A DNA stretch of 64,000 bases from Paulinella micropora (Eukaryota > Cercozoa > Imbricatea > Euglyphida), in NCBI GenBank assembly GCA_009731375.1, contig BJOX01000053.1, forward strand, positions 1,007,492 through 1,071,491, written 5' to 3'. Below the pieces are notes generated by a model. That model did no database searches and was not told the DNA's origin. It saw nothing but the letters and a program-made list of their open reading frames with translations. The stretch's first letter is position 1, and every line of letters starts with the position of its first letter. Of the stretch, positions 1-11,818 are shown piece after piece. The translations under genes were made by a program, and so were the position numbers.

Positions 1-34
1 GCTCTAATGACACCCCCGCAAGGGCAGTTCCAAC
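1..34. repeat. LTR tail fragment (probable)
   Basis: The first bases (gctctaatgacacc ... agttccaaca) resemble the end of the putative solo LTR at 46786-46987, which also has a 'ggctctaccgacacc' segment and ends in agttccaaca. This is probably the 3' part of an LTR cut by the window edge. Seen by eye only. Confidence 0.4.
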
Positions 35-108
35 ACTTCCAGACGGACCGGTATGTTCAATGAAAATACTGGTCCAGAAATAGACCGGTATGTTCAATGA
101 AAATACTG

Positions 109-182
109 GTGGCACCGACGGGAATCGAACTGGCGACAGGGCCCAGATGGTAGAACTTGACCACTGGGCTATCACGGTGTCC
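109..182 (-). repeat. tRNA-like SINE head or tRNA pseudogene
   Basis: On the minus strand there is a good A box (TAGCCCAGTGGTCAA, RC of 157-171) and B box (AGTTCGATTCC, RC of 121-131) at tRNA-like spacing. The acceptor arms nearly pair (GGACACC against GGTGCC) but need a bulged base, so a tRNA-derived SINE or decayed tRNA is more likely than a working tRNA. Two near-identical direct repeats of about 35 bp (roughly 47-79 and 82-111) lie next to it. Confidence 0.5.

Positions 183-254
<72 letters not shown>
183..254. repeat. (AAT)n microsatellite
   Basis: About 24 uninterrupted AAT units directly abut the tRNA-like sequence. The isoleucine-rich reading frame across it is an artefact. Confidence 0.95.
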
Positions 255-337
255 TATCGGAATGACTACCGTACCGGACCGAAAAATTTATATTTTGTTA
301 AACTTTCTTCAAGTTTTTACTTCAAGTTTACACTTCT

Positions 338-509
338 ATTTTTAGTTCCCTTACTTCATTTTTCCGTTTATTTATCAACCGTGACTGTCATAACTTGTAG
401 TTGTTACGTTTTCAACTGCCGTTATTTTTAGTTCCCTTACTTCATTTTTCCGTTTATTTATCAACCGTGACTGTCATAACTTGTAGTTGTTACGTTTTCA
501 ACTGCCGTT
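338..509. repeat. 86-bp tandem duplication
   Basis: A unit beginning near tttttagttcccttac and ending near caactgccgtta occurs twice head to tail with a period of 86 bp and essentially no differences. No coding capacity is apparent. Confidence 0.85.
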
Positions 510-716
510 AACAGATCAATTTATTTCCCTTTAACAGCTAGCTGTTTAGAAAAGCTTGACTATTGCCTTTTGCCCATATCTGAAACTTTTATTCCTTTGA
601 CCGCTATTTCCTGTCTCCAGTAATACTTTATTTCCTTGGACCGTGTTTTCCGGTTCCCAGTCAACGCTCCAAGTAAAATGGTAAAACAAGTCAGATAGGT
701 TAGTTAAAGTGGTAAT

Positions 717-955
717 ACTTAGCATACTTTCCTTTATTTTTCTCAGACTGACTTGAACAACTCCAACTGCTACACAACACGTGTAGCACTTGCCGAATAC
801 TATTCGTTAGTTCTCAGAATTTGCATTGTTTCGCAAGGGATAAGTAGTCTGTCAAGCAAGTGTACTAAATAAACTGGAATCGACCATCACAGCGTCTTTT
901 GGTACCTTCCCTGTTCTCGGAAGTATTTTGAGATCAAATCGTCACAGCGTCACAC
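717..955. repeat. Dispersed retroelement-like repeat, copy 1
   Basis: This segment (ctttatttttctcagactga ... aagtattttgag) recurs with high similarity at about 47025-47230. Its first part also recurs at 3345-3417, where the sequence is interrupted by the LTR at 3418. It is therefore an older repeat family into which the minus-strand copia element inserted. No ORF is recognisable. The stretch from 510 to 716 shows nothing I recognise. Confidence 0.65.
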
Positions 956-1132
956 TTCCTAACGTATTTGTAATTACGATAATACCGTTTTATACATTTG
1001 TCGTTATTTAGTGGCACAAGTGGCACTTAACTGTTTACCAATACAGTATGTCAGTTACCATTTTAATCAGTACTGATGGATGGTTAGTTAGGACGTAGTA
1101 CAGGTAAAACAGTTACAGCCATTCAGTCCATA

Positions 1133-1513
1133 TCATGGCAGTTCGTCTTCTGTTTTCGAGAGTGCTGAGGTACCACCTTTCTGAGCACTGGCGGTCTTGC
1201 CTTGCTGTTTAGGCTTGTCCTTTTTGCTCTCTTTCGGGGGTTGTGTTTCTTGCTCATCATCTGAAGACTCTGACCAGTCTTCTGCAATACGGATTTCGGT
1301 AGGGTCGTAGGGGAATCTGGCTATGGCTTTGTCCGGTTCTTCAAACACGGAGGCTACCATGTCTCCCAATTCTGCGCTATCTCCGTATGTGAAGGATTGA
1401 AACTGAAATTTCCATTCCTGGTAAAGTCGTTCGCTGGGTTTGAGCGTGGGTACGCTTCCAAGGTTGAGTAGTTCGGGGGTCTGTGTCTTGCTCATGAGGT
1501 CGTTAGCAATCAA
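1133..1513 (-). pseudogene. copia-type gag N-terminal fragment
   Basis: The 126-residue frame contains a segment (LNLGSVPTLKPSERLYQEW, then FTYGDSAE) that is also encoded on the minus strand near 9240-9370, directly upstream of the gag frame of the larger copia copy. It then becomes charged and low in complexity. It is cut off from the rest of gag, which lies on the opposite strand from about 1930, so an inversion or nested rearrangement has broken this copy. Not expected to be functional. Confidence 0.6.
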
Positions 1514-1832
1514 GGCTGCATAACCGTGAAAGACGAAGACTGAATATATTCGCTGATGAATAAAACCGTGTTCCGAACTGAGAGGAGTGCTCCGGACGTA
1601 AATCCGAAATACACACGACTATAAGCAACTATTATTAAACACAATTCACGGACTATTCCTTCTGAGGAATTCCGGCAGATTGAGTTCCGGATGTCAATAA
1701 ATGACACTAAAATAATCCCACGACTACTTCCTTGTTACTGGAACTGAGCTTTACTGAGAATACAATCACTTTCCGTTTTACTCTAGAAATATGCCACGTC
1801 ACTAGCAACGATTATGGTTGTAAGCACAACTA

Positions 1833-3341
1833 ATGACTGTGACTAATTATACTACGGAAGACGAGAGAAAGACCAGACGAGCACAGACATCCAAGAGAGC
1901 CCATTCCAGAAAAAACAAACAAACAATATGCACAACGAATGCGCAGGTTGGGACTTTACGTCTCTGTAGCTTTCAAAGCACCAGTCCTAGTGACAATGTG
2001 CATGGGAGTGGAAGACAGAAGCCCCATTGGCATGTTAGTCTTAGTGGAAAAAAGATATGGAGGCAAATCACTTCTTGATATGATCATAAGATGGCAAAAG
2101 TATATTGTCGCAACCCAAAGGGAGACATTGCCTACTGGCTAGACGAAAACCGTCTTACAGAACTCCAAATACAGAGAGATTATGGTGGCAAAATCCCTAA
2201 CGAGTTTTTCACCGCAAAGCTCTTGTATAAACTCTCCTTCCACCCGGCTTTTGGAGGGCTAGATGCCCCGATGATACAGTTCGAAAACAAGGGGATTACC
2301 GCTCACTCTGAAGTAGAAGACATGCTCAGAAAGATCTGGATTAAATACAAACTGAAACAGAAAACTCAGAAAAAGATCTATGGAGCATGTGAAACCCCCG
2401 ACAAAACTAACGGACAACGCAAAAACACCGAAAGATCATTCGTGTCTGAACAGTCAGACAGCGAAACAAGACGTTGCTTCAACTGCAAGGGGACGGGTCA
2501 TTTAGCGTTTGAGTGCAAGAGCACCTGCACTAAGAATAGCTGCAAGAAAGGCAAAGGTAAACACCCCCGTAAGGATTGCCTTCTTGACAAGAAACGTAGG
2601 CAGACAGGAACAAAACCCTTTAAGAAATCCCCGAGATCCACTGTCGCTGTCGCAGAGCAAGCCTCTGGCGAACAGGACGAGGAGCAAGGAGAAGAAAAGC
2701 CTGACAAGGAAGAACAGGATGACGCAGAACACGAGGATGATTCTCCCTCTGTGTTCGTTGTCATGGGTGGAAGCTTAGACCCCGAAGAGGAAGAGAAGCC
2801 TAATGCTAGACGACGATCGGCTAGACAGAGCAGCACTCAGCAAGTCCGCACACAACTAGTCAACACTCAGCAGGTCAGCAGTCAACAGACTAGCAGTCAG
2901 CAGAACAGCAAGACAATAGTCGATAGACAAGCAGCAGCAGTCAACAGACTAGCAGTCAGCAGAACAGCAGACAGCAAGACAATAGTCGACAGACAAGCAG
3001 CAGCAGTCCACAGACTAGCAGTCAGCAGAACAGCAGACAGCAAGACACCAGTCGACAGACAAGCAGCAGCCGTAGTCAACAGACTAGCAGTCAGCAGGAC
3101 AGCAGTCAACAGGTCAGTAACCAACAAACCAGCACTCAACCGACAATCAGTCAACAGACTAGCAATAGACGACAGAGCAGCAGACAGCAAGCACGTAGAC
3201 AAAAGAAACAGCAGGCAGAGATGGAGAGAAAGAGTCAAAGAGCACAGTCGCAAACCACTACCCTCTCATCTAAGAAACAACAGAAAAAGAGGATGGAGAG
3301 CAAGGGTGAAAGAGCACAGGCACAACCCACTGACTGACTGA
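1833..3341 (+). pseudogene. copia-type gag with CCHC zinc knuckle, degenerate
   Basis: Overlapping frames match the minus-strand gag at 8146-9266, for example KRYGGKSLLDMIIRWQKYIV against KRYGGKSLFDMIIRWQKYIV. The longest frame, 2091-3341, carries a CCHC nucleocapsid knuckle (CFNCKGTGHLAFEC) followed by basic and then acidic tracts. The last 150 residues are internal repeats of a unit containing VDRQAAAV and RLAVSRTADSK, probably made by tandem expansion. At least one frameshift near 2090 breaks the gene. A retrotransposon capsid/nucleocapsid role is inferred from the knuckle and the paralogue. Confidence 0.65.
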
Positions 3342-3417
3342 CTCCTTTATTTTTCTCAGACTGACTTGAACAACTCCAACTGCTACACAACACGTGTAGC
3401 ACTTGAATACTATTCGT

Positions 3418-3604
3418 TGTGAGACTAACTTAATAATCTGCCGTATACTTGCTGTGTCCTACAGTAGATACTTTATTGAGAAAAGGGCGCCAAGGGACGG
3501 CCCAATTATATACTAGGCCGGACATACGTAATGGCTCTAACGACACACATTACATATGCCGGCCCATACTGACTATCCGGTTAATTATATTAATAGGTCT
3601 TACA
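3418..3604 (-). repeat. LTR (3' LTR of the minus-strand copia element)
   Basis: The segment begins TGTGAGAC and ends GTCTTACA, giving short inverted termini TGT...ACA. On the minus strand it directly follows a polypurine tract (agggggag), as a 3' LTR should. The sequence just outside it (ctattcgt) matches the intact repeat near 806-811, consistent with insertion there. A matching 5' LTR was not found near 9.4-9.9 kb. Confidence 0.65.
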
Positions 3605-4344
3605 CTCCCCCTGGATCAAAGTAAATTATTAAATTAACTGTAGGTCCCAATACATCTATTCTGTGAAAATTATAAAAACACAGACTTAAAACATAATAAT
3701 ATTACTCACTCTTACCCTCACTCTCTCCAAGAGGTTATGTCGATGGTGGCTACCCGGCTTGCTAGGGCAAGTATGCATCAACTAATTACATACAGGGCAG
3801 CTCCCCCTAGTCAAGCTAGGCCTGGTCGACGAGAAGAGGATTAGGTCCTACGCACCCCCTATCCTATGTTGAGTAACATTATGTATGTAACGCAAGTAAG
3901 GTATGGTCATAATACATATATAATATTGATATATATATATGATCGCGTAAGTAACCATAATATATAAAAATAAGATATATAATAATGTATCCATCTGTAC
4001 TGATCTCTCAGAAGGTATGATCAACTTGAACTATATGTTACATATCTATCCGGTAGTATGGATTTATAAATTTGATAGCGCTTCCCGTAGAGGGGTATAA
4101 AAAGAACATAAAGTAACATAATATATATATGAACAAAGACACGATATCTGTGATTATCGGCCTGTCTGGTACATCCGGCTGGTCTGACGTACTTCAGTGT
4201 TGTTCCACTCCCGTGTGGCACGGTCACCGACCAGCCAGACTCCATGTCGGCTTCTTATAGATTTTTATGTATATAAGTGTATCGAGATAGAAACTGAAGC
4301 GAAACAGATAGAAGTTGAAACTGAACGAGCGAAAGGGCCGCAAT

Positions 4345-4497
4345 CTTCGTAGTATTTTAGGCTAGGAAACCGGGCGAGGTCATCACGGTTTGACAACCTA
4401 AAGTACCAATGTCTCAAAAGGAATGAGAACATCAGTAGTATTTCAGGTTGAGAAACCGGGTGAAGTCGTCACGGTTTGACAACCTCAAATACTAATA
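4345..4497. repeat. Two imperfect ~60-bp tandem hairpin repeats
   Basis: The unit gtattttaggctaggaaacc ... acggtttgacaacctaaagtac occurs twice (about 4350-4410 and 4436-4492), around 80% identical by eye. The ends of each unit are complementary, so each could fold. They lie in the 3' non-coding part of the copia element. The rest of 3605-4631 holds no gene I recognise. Confidence 0.55.
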
Positions 4498-4631
4498 TCG
4501 CCGGTCACTCGCCACCGGGCCCGTCGGCACTCGCCTATTCACTCACCTGTACAACTTATGTGTAATATGCGGGAAAATTATGGAATTACGTACCCCGGGA
4601 ATATAAATGAAGTTCAAGATGACAAACCTTA

Positions 4632-5354
4632 CTAATACGGGAATTGATCGAATTTTATCCTGAATTTAGCGCAATTTTCCCTATTAAGCACGACGGAGAT
4701 TTTACCAGCCAGGTAATTGAATTTGTCTACCGTACAATGTATTTTGGTGAATACATCCGCGATATTTTCCTCCGTAGGGACCCGGAATAGTTTGACCTTT
4801 CCTTCTCTCACGAGTTGTGCTAGAAGGTGGTATCGGACCTCTATGTGCTTGGTCCTAGCTTCCCCTAGTCCTCTCTCCGACAATAATATCGTTCCTTCGT
4901 TATCCTCGAAGAGAGGGGTGGGACCTTCAAGATTTATTCCGATATCCCGTAAAGTTTGTTGTAATGCGAGAAGCTCTCTAACCGCCTCATTTGCTGAAAC
5001 AGACTCGGACTCTAATGTAGATTGAGCTATCACTGATTGCAGTTTAGAAAACCACGAAATTGGTGTCCCGTTGAATAAGTAAACGTATCCGGATCTTGAT
5101 TTACGTGAGTTCTTATACCCCGCAAAATCCGAGTCTACAAATCCGACTATCGGTTGTTCCGCGATAATTCTGTCTACATTAGCGAGAACTGGCACGCTGA
5201 ACATAAGCCACAATAACATTCTGTGTACCATAGCATAAGACATCCCCAGGTTAGGGACTTGGGACTGAGCTGCTATGCTTAAAGGGCATATGAGGAGTTG
5301 CCGGGTGTGAACAGCCAAAAAGATAAGCATCCCTATCAAGCATCTAAAGATCAT
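4632..5354 (-). pseudogene. copia RNase H domain
   Basis: The 240-residue frame contains the typical copia RNase H series: GFVDSDFAGYKNSRKSRSGY, then FNGTPISW, STLESESVSANEAVRELL, FEDNEGTILL and TKHIEVRYHLL, and it ends with the IADVFTK motif. It would degrade RNA in RNA-DNA hybrids during reverse transcription. The N-terminal 60 residues are out of frame with the RT segment upstream, so the polyprotein is broken here. Confidence 0.85.
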
Positions 5355-5449
5355 AACGTAATAGGCGATGGTCCTTCTGTAGGGGAGCGGGGTTATCAGA
5401 AGTGAATGGTGTTTTAGCCGGTACCTCCTTCATATAACCCAACTCCTCC

Positions 5450-6049
5450 AAAATCAACAACTCATACTTACGTTGATGCAGAGTGATCCCCTTTTCAGAC
5501 TGGATGACCTTAATGTTTTGAACTCGGTAGCTTTGCCTGGGTCCTTGCAACGGAATCCTCTCTTTTCGAACAACTTCACCATCTTGGTGTGCTTTTCTTG
5601 TGACGCAGCGTGACAGCCATCATCGACGTGAAAGGACACCAATGGGTAGTTTGGGGGCTACTCCCATGCTTTACGAAAGAGGCTCTGTCTAACGTGAGAG
5701 GCTTGAATTTGTGTTCGGTAATGAGCTCCCCGGACAGTACGTCGTACCAAAGACGGCCTGCCTCCGGATGGCCGTATAGGGCCTTCTTCAGAAGCCAGAC
5801 ATAGTCCCCAGTCTGAAATTCGGCCGGCGGTTTGACATATATGTCGTATGGTAGATTCGCATGCAGATAGGCGGTCGTGAAATCTATCAGCCATAAATCT
5901 ATTCCAAAAAAGGCTGCATAGGCTACCATGAGCAAAATGGTCCTGTGCTGGGCTGTGGGAGAGTAAGTCTTTCTGGGATTGTACTGAGCGTAAGCTTTCA
6001 GGAGGTCCAGTGGTCGCCGGAAGAATGTTCCACAAAGTGGAAGCCGCAT
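5450..6049 (-). pseudogene. copia reverse transcriptase, broken
   Basis: The frames contain copia RT landmarks: IDLWLIDFTTAYLHANLPYD, KALYGHPEAGRLWYDVL, and a catalytic FHVDDG box in a second frame, where most elements have Y(V/M)DD. At least two frame changes separate the fingers/palm region from the VDD box. The product would copy retroelement RNA into DNA, but this copy is a pseudogene. Confidence 0.8.
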
Positions 6050-6946
6050 GTTCCATTTCGTCCCAAAAATTGCGTGGAAACCCTGCGTGTATACGCATTG
6101 CTCGGGCGGGTCCTCCGGTTGTCTGGTTCATCCTTTCAGCTATGGGATTACCATCTTTATCGCCAGTAGCTGCATCTTTCCATATTATGCCCGGGTATTC
6201 TCGTTTTACCTCATCGGGTGCCGTGAATTCCTTGTCACAACGGATTTCCTTAGTCCTATTGCCTGTCTGTGTTTCAAAGAAATGGATGGTCTTTCTCAGA
6301 CAAGCTATAAACTCATTCTTCTGCGCGAGATAAAAATCAAGAGTATATCCGGAAAAATCGTCGGTCACCGAGAATTTATACCTCTTCCTGTTCTAGATAT
6401 AGTGTGCCATGCTCCCTGTGTGTCTACATGTAGAATTTCTGCTGTCTTGGAAGCTCTACGAATGTGATTGACTGCGAATCGAGGTAGAACCTTCGATTTG
6501 CTAATCATGCATGGTTCGCATAGTGCGCACTCTTCCTTTGCGCTGTCGAGTGTCCCTTTGGGACTGACTATCCTATATCCGGCCGCTTCTGCAAATGCAG
6601 CAGCTTTTGGATAACCAAAATGTCCTATACTATGATGTAAGACGTCCATATCTATTGGTCTACGTTTGTCTGTCTTGCTGGGGTACTTGACGTACAATAC
6701 TGCTTCGCTAGGACTATCCTTATTGCTATCTTTGCTATCTGTGGCTGTGCTGTGATTTAAAGTGCTCCTGTCGCTATCTCTATCGTTTCTGTTTATGGGG
6801 CCTCCCTCCCCATTCACCCCAACATGCTTTCCGTCTTGTGCACCCCGACTGGACAAAAAGCTGATTGATGCGCAGCGGTTTATCGTTCTTAGTGTCCCAT
6901 CTGTATAGCAAAGACTTTGTGAGTCTCCCCCTGACAAGTATGTCAC
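5960..6946 (-). pseudogene. copia integrase (GAG-pre-integrase plus core)
   Basis: The upstream frame has the HHCC zinc-binding motif (HHSIGHFG ... CALCEPC). The next frame carries the core, with DDFSGYTLDFYL, a degenerate D in IRCDKEF, and the final acidic motif in NPIAERMN. Copia integrases insert element cDNA. A frame change at about 6365 separates the zinc domain from the catalytic core. Confidence 0.8.
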
Positions 6947-7199
6947 TAGTCTCTATCTTAAGGGGCTTTTTGAGAATGAACATCTGTCCGTTCTGATGGA
7001 GGATAGCACGGTGGTGATAATGATCCGTGGGACAGGTGGGGGCGATGTTGATGGGCATCGAGGGGTCAAAATAAGCTGCTTTGGCTATAATATGAGGTTT
7101 TGCGTGTCCATCTACTCTAGCCATTTGCATCATGCCTGCCTTTTTGAGCTCTCTCTCTCTCTCTCTCTCTCAATTGCCTGTCTTAAACTTCACTGGTTT

Positions 7200-8378
7200 A
7201 ACATGAGTCATATTTGTCATAACAGATTCATCACGACAAATTTATTGAGACGCACCACTATCTTGGTAGGTGTGATTGGGTCTAGGCTTCTCTCTTTCGC
7301 TAAATAACACCATGGCTTTGTCTGATGTTGTTTCTTTCTCTCCTTTCTTTGCTTTGTGTCCCTCTGTAACTGAATCATCTCTACTTTCACTATCGTCTTC
7401 TTCTTCTTGTNNNNNNNNNNCATTCTCTTCATCTTCGTCTTCTTTTACATGCTCTTCATCTTCGTCTTCTTCTACATGCTCTATTTCTTCTTCTAGTGAT
7501 GACATTTCTAATACTCTCAACAGTCTTATCTCGTCTGAGTTCTTCTCCCAGTCACTGTCGTCATGCATCAGTTCTTCTTCGTCGTCGTCTTCTTCTTCTT
7601 CATTTCTTGTCTGATCCTCCTCATCTACTTCTTCAATCTCTTCTTGTGGTGCATCATTGTCTACTTCCTTCTTTTGTTCTGTCCTAGCTGTCTGGTTGCT
7701 GAGTGGGGTAGTGAAAAGAATGCGTTCTGCGGGAACATTTGGTTGTAGTGAGCTGGATACACCAGGCAAACGTGCTCTCTCCTGTGGGGTGGAATGCGTA
7801 AGTATAGGGTCTCTTTCTACACTATAGGGGCTAGTGCGTACGACTCTGTGCTTGGCATACACTCCCTCTATCGCATTCATAATGTCTGTGAGAAAGTCGT
7901 CTTTTTGCTCATCTGCCACCCACACTACCTCCTTATTCGCTGTCCATTCACATCCTTGTGTCATTACTTCTACTAAGTGCTGTAAGATGTGAAAATTGAT
8001 GGTTGAAATGTGTGGATTGGGGCGTGCTTGGTCGTCAACTACTACTAGACCTGCCTGTCTGAATGCCGCGCTAGTGAGATAGTGACCACTTAGAGGAACG
8101 TGAGTAGATGATTGTGCTGTGGTGACAGAGGTAGTACAAGACCTTTCAGGAATGGGACTGTTTGCTTTGCTGACTGCTGTTCTGTGTCTGCGTGAACTGC
8201 TTCTGTTCGGTGTTATTGCTAGCCTGTCTGGCTGACTGTCTTCTAGTTCTAGGCCTATCCTCCTCCTCTGTCTCCTGTCCTCCTCCACATAAAATAAACA
8301 CAGACTGACTCTCTTCCTCCTCTTCTTCGCTAGACTCGTCTTGTTGTTCTGTGTTGTCTTCTTCTTGTGTGAGTTCAT
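7200..8378 (-). pseudogene. copia gag-pol spacer and protease motif
   Basis: A long acidic, Glu/Asp-rich stretch ends in DSGAS, the aspartic protease active-site motif of copia elements. An in-frame TAA follows immediately, and a TGA comes some 30 codons later just before a (GA)n tract. A 10-N gap at 7411-7420 lies in the acidic repeats. The protease is therefore inactive here. Confidence 0.6.
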
Positions 8379-9390
8379 TGTCTTGTTCGTCTGAGGCTTG
8401 ATCAGCTACTGCGACAGTGGTTATAGGGGATTTCTTGGAAGGTTTAGTGCCCGAAAACCTTTTAGACTTAAACCGGGGCCAATCCTTACGAGGGTGTTTC
8501 TTGCCTTTCTTGCATTCGCCTTTTACGCAAGGCTTGCTGCAGTCTTTGGCTAAGTGCCCGGGGGAATTGCAGTTGAAGCAACGTTGTGCTTCGTCGTCCG
8601 TTTGTTGTGTCACAAATGGCTTCTCAAAAGTCTTACGTTCTCCTTTAGTTTTCTCAGGGGTTTTGCCTGCCTTAAGGGTCTTTCGCTGAGAGTTCTGTTT
8701 TAATTTCTACTTAACCCAGATTTTTCTCAGCATCTTCCACTTGGGAGTGGGAAGTGATTCCCTTATTTTCGAATTGAATCATTAGGGCGTCGAGCCCTCC
8801 GAATGCTGGGTGATACGAGAGCTTGTGCAAGAGGTGTGCAGTGAAAAAGTCTGTAGGGATTTTCCCACAGTAGTCTCTTTGAATCCAAAGCTCAGAGAGT
8901 CGGTTCTCATCAAGCCAATAGCCTATGTCTCCCTTAGGGCTGGCAACGATATATTTTTGCCATCTTATAATCATATCGAAGAGTGATTTGCCGCCATACC
9001 TCTTTTCGACCAAACCAACATGCCGATAGGATTTCTATTCTCTACAATCATGCACACACTATGACGGGTGCTTTAAATGCAACTGAGAGATAGAGTCCTA
9101 ATCTTCGCATACGCGGTGCGTATTGTTTGTCAGCTTTTTTTCTTTTGGATGATGCTCTCTTTTTCCTCGTATGGGCTCTTCTGGCTTTGTTTTCTTCTTC
9201 CTGCTGCTCCTTTGCCGATAGAAGGAGAGAGGCTTTGCCTTTTTGAGACCATTTCTGCGCTATCACCGTAAGTGAATGATTGAAATTGGAACCGCCATTC
9301 CTGGTAAAGTAGTTCGCTTGGTTTGAGCGTGGGTACGCTCGCTAGGTTGAGAAGTTTAGGGGTTTGGGATTTACTTATGAGTGGTTGACA
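8146..9390 (-). pseudogene. copia gag with CCHC knuckle
   Basis: The frames cover a capsid-like segment (RYGGKSLFDMIIRWQKYIV, then DYCGKIPTDFFTAHLLHKLS) and a CCHC nucleocapsid knuckle (CFNCNSPGHLAKDC). It is homologous to the plus-strand gag at 1.9-3.3 kb. Frames change near 8700 and 9020. The 5' leader runs up to about 9.85 kb and resembles 1515-1830, including 'caaggctgcataaccg'. Confidence 0.7.
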
Positions 9391-9857
9391 GTCAAGGCTG
9401 CATAACCGATAAAACCCGTGTTTAACCGAATAAACTTAAGTCTGAAATTAGTGACCGAAAACGAATTGCGATGCAGAGGCGTGTCACGGAGATGAATCCG
9501 GTAATACTGATAACCTACTAATCAATTGACGGATAATCTCGGATAGTCCGTGAGAACAGTAATTCCGGCAGATTGATTACCGGTGAGTATTTAATCCCTT
9601 CGTTACTTCCCACAAATACGAACGGAACTTTACTAAATATACAATCAATATACACTTTACGCTATCGACGTGACACGTCACTACTATTAGATTATGGTCG
9701 ACGTAATGGATGACTGTTAACTGACTTTCTAGAAACAATTCCTACGTCATTGATTATCCATGAATAGTAAAATGGTAATCGTCGTTAATAAAAGGTAAGT
9801 ACTGTCGGACCATTCTGATATAAGTAAAATGGAAAAACGTTAATATCTAATTACAAA

Positions 9858-11091
9858 ATGAAAGCGGATGCAACGCTAGCCTCAAATATTGTTCTGAATA
9901 GGCCCTTAGCTTGGCAGTACTTGGCTGGGAATGACGAGAGTAGAGGCTTGCCTAGGGTCAGAGTCAAAACTTGGGGGGATGCCCAGAAGTACTGGCACGG
10001 AGTTGGTGACAGTCCAGATGGTGCAGATATTTTGCCTTAGAGCCAGGTATTGTTTGCTACATATATTGCAGGCATACTCATTTATGTATGTGTGTGTTGC
10101 AGTCACTGCTCGTCCGAAGAAGCTGCCCAACATGAACTGGGTCACTAAGAAAATTGAGCGTGATGTTGCTATTCTTGCTGGAAAATATTGTTCTAAGGAG
10201 TAACAGGCCTGGTTCAAGGAGGTACTTACACATTCTCAGCTTACCCGAATCATTTGGGATGGGGAGGAGGGTCGTGGCGGTTTGCATGGTCGGCCTGGCC
10301 ACTTCGCCATGAAAGATAAAGCGGGGCATTTGTGGGAAGCACGATTCCGAGTGCTTGATGATCTACCTGCTGACGTGTGGGGCATGCCAGCCGATCGATC
10401 GGCAGCGCAGGAGGAAGTGAAAATGCTATCCGAGGCTGAGAGGCTTTTCGTGGCCAGGACTTCGTTCGTTAACGAGGGCAAGGCACCCGTGCACCCATCT
10501 TGGATGGGCGCCCGCCTTCTCAATCAGGAGGAGAAAAGGCAGCATGATTTCGGTGACGAGAGCAGATTCACAGCCCCACATTTAAAGGTTTCCTCCATTC
10601 TGGCTGAAGATCCAAGTGAGGCAGCTTTGAAGAAGGCGACCGTTAAGGAGCTTCGATCCTGGCTAGCTGAGAACGATCAGAGGCGCAGTGGGTCAAAGCC
10701 TATCCTCATTCAGCGTGTACTGTCCTGTTTTGATGATGCAGCTGAGCAGAAAAGGAGTGAACCAGATAGATCGCAGGAACGGGGTGGTCGTCGACGAAAG
10801 AGGAGGAGAGTCGCTGACTCTGACTTGTTAGACGAGAAATTACAAACGAATTCGGAATCAAGTTCTGATGAACCGGTGGTACCCCACCCACTCACTGTTA
10901 GCGATAGAAATCGCCCACATTCAGCAGCTCGCCGCCGAGTCAGGCGTCAGTTCGCACGTGTTTATGGGCTTAGTGATGAAGAGCGTGAGGCTGCTGAATT
11001 GCGACAGCGACGCTGCAGATCTGACCTGTTGGACTCTTCTTCGTCAGAAGAGTGGGAACCAATCAACGCGTTGAGAGATCTGAATAACTAA
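9858..11091 (+). pseudogene. SAP-domain protein gene, probably decayed
   Basis: Exon-like pieces lie at 9858-10038 and from about 10115, with possible small introns (cag at 10072 and 10113-10115). The main frame has a SAP DNA-binding motif (KKATVKELRSWLAEND, then SKPILIQRVL) at about 10635-10730. A basic RRRKRRR nuclear-localisation-like cluster and an acidic C-terminus follow. SAP motifs bind AT-rich DNA in chromatin proteins and some transposon proteins. An in-frame TAA at 10201-10203 joins two otherwise continuous coding stretches (YCSKE, stop, QAWFKEV), so I call it a pseudogene. Full function unknown. Confidence 0.5.
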
Positions 11092-11760
11092 ATTTAGTTC
11101 TGTCAACTCGTTGAGGGATAGTGCCGCATAAAATCCCGCTGCCGGAAAGCTTGGTTTGATTGCACATCAATTTGACTTAAAAAAATTTTAAGATTTATTA
11201 CACACTGTCCGGAGGCAAAATTTAAGTTACACATACTAACAAGTCAAGGTGAGATTTAATATAAAATTAATATATTTGAATTCTCCGCAGTTGAATTACT
11301 GAATAGGAACGTACATTCCGTTGTTTTTCTGCCTCCTTTATATTTTGTATATTTATGACTTAGGCGAATTTTCGAGTCACGCAAAATTTTCAAGTCACAA
11401 ATTTCTAGTTGTTTTTGTGGTGATAGGTGCAAGTAAACATTAAATAAAGTTGAATTATAAGTTAAATAAATGAAATAATTAAAATTACATTAAATCCCTT
11501 GCAAAATAGAGGCAAAATCTTTGCAAAAAGTTGGCAAAAAAGTTATTAATATTTGCCACATAAATCATTATATTTTTGCCACAAAAACAACTTGAATTAC
11601 TTGAAAATTAATTTAAATTTGATTTTCATTTATTAATAATGATTGCCCATCAAGAATATGCAAGAAACAAGCAAGAAACAAGCAGGAATTTGCATCTTGA
11701 TTTCTATTAAATGTCTGTGGCAAAGTAGGCAAAAGGTACTAGTCCTTTTGAACCTATCAT
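11092..11760. other. AT-rich non-coding stretch
   Basis: About 670 bp of AT-rich sequence with no supported gene. Short direct repeats such as gcaagaaacaa (around 11660) and a run of 'ttgccaca'-like words are present. It could hold the promoter of the downstream gene, but no specific signal stands out. Confidence 0.5.
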
Positions 11761-11818
11761 ATGTTCTACGTTGTTTGCGGTGATTTTTTTGATTATGAAC
11801 TACATGTGGCAACTGTAG

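Larger units (their letters stand above)
3418..9400 (-). mobile_element. Ty1/copia-type LTR retrotransposon, degenerate
   Basis: Read on the minus strand, the order is gag (9390-8146), acidic spacer and protease motif (8378-7200), HHCC-integrase (6946-5960), reverse transcriptase (6049-5450), RNase H (5354-4632), polypurine tract and 3' LTR. Integrase upstream of reverse transcriptase is diagnostic of copia rather than gypsy. The coding frame is broken by stops and frameshifts and by a 10-N gap at 7411-7420. Mobility is not expected from this copy. Confidence 0.8.

Noticed and set aside
109-182. Functional tRNA gene
   Set aside because: A and B boxes are good, but the acceptor stem needs a bulge and the anticodon arm does not fold cleanly.
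2498-3253. Minus-strand Ser/Cys/Leu-rich ORFs across the plus-strand gag
   Set aside because: They are antisense shadows of the acidic and VDRQAAAV-repeat parts of gag.
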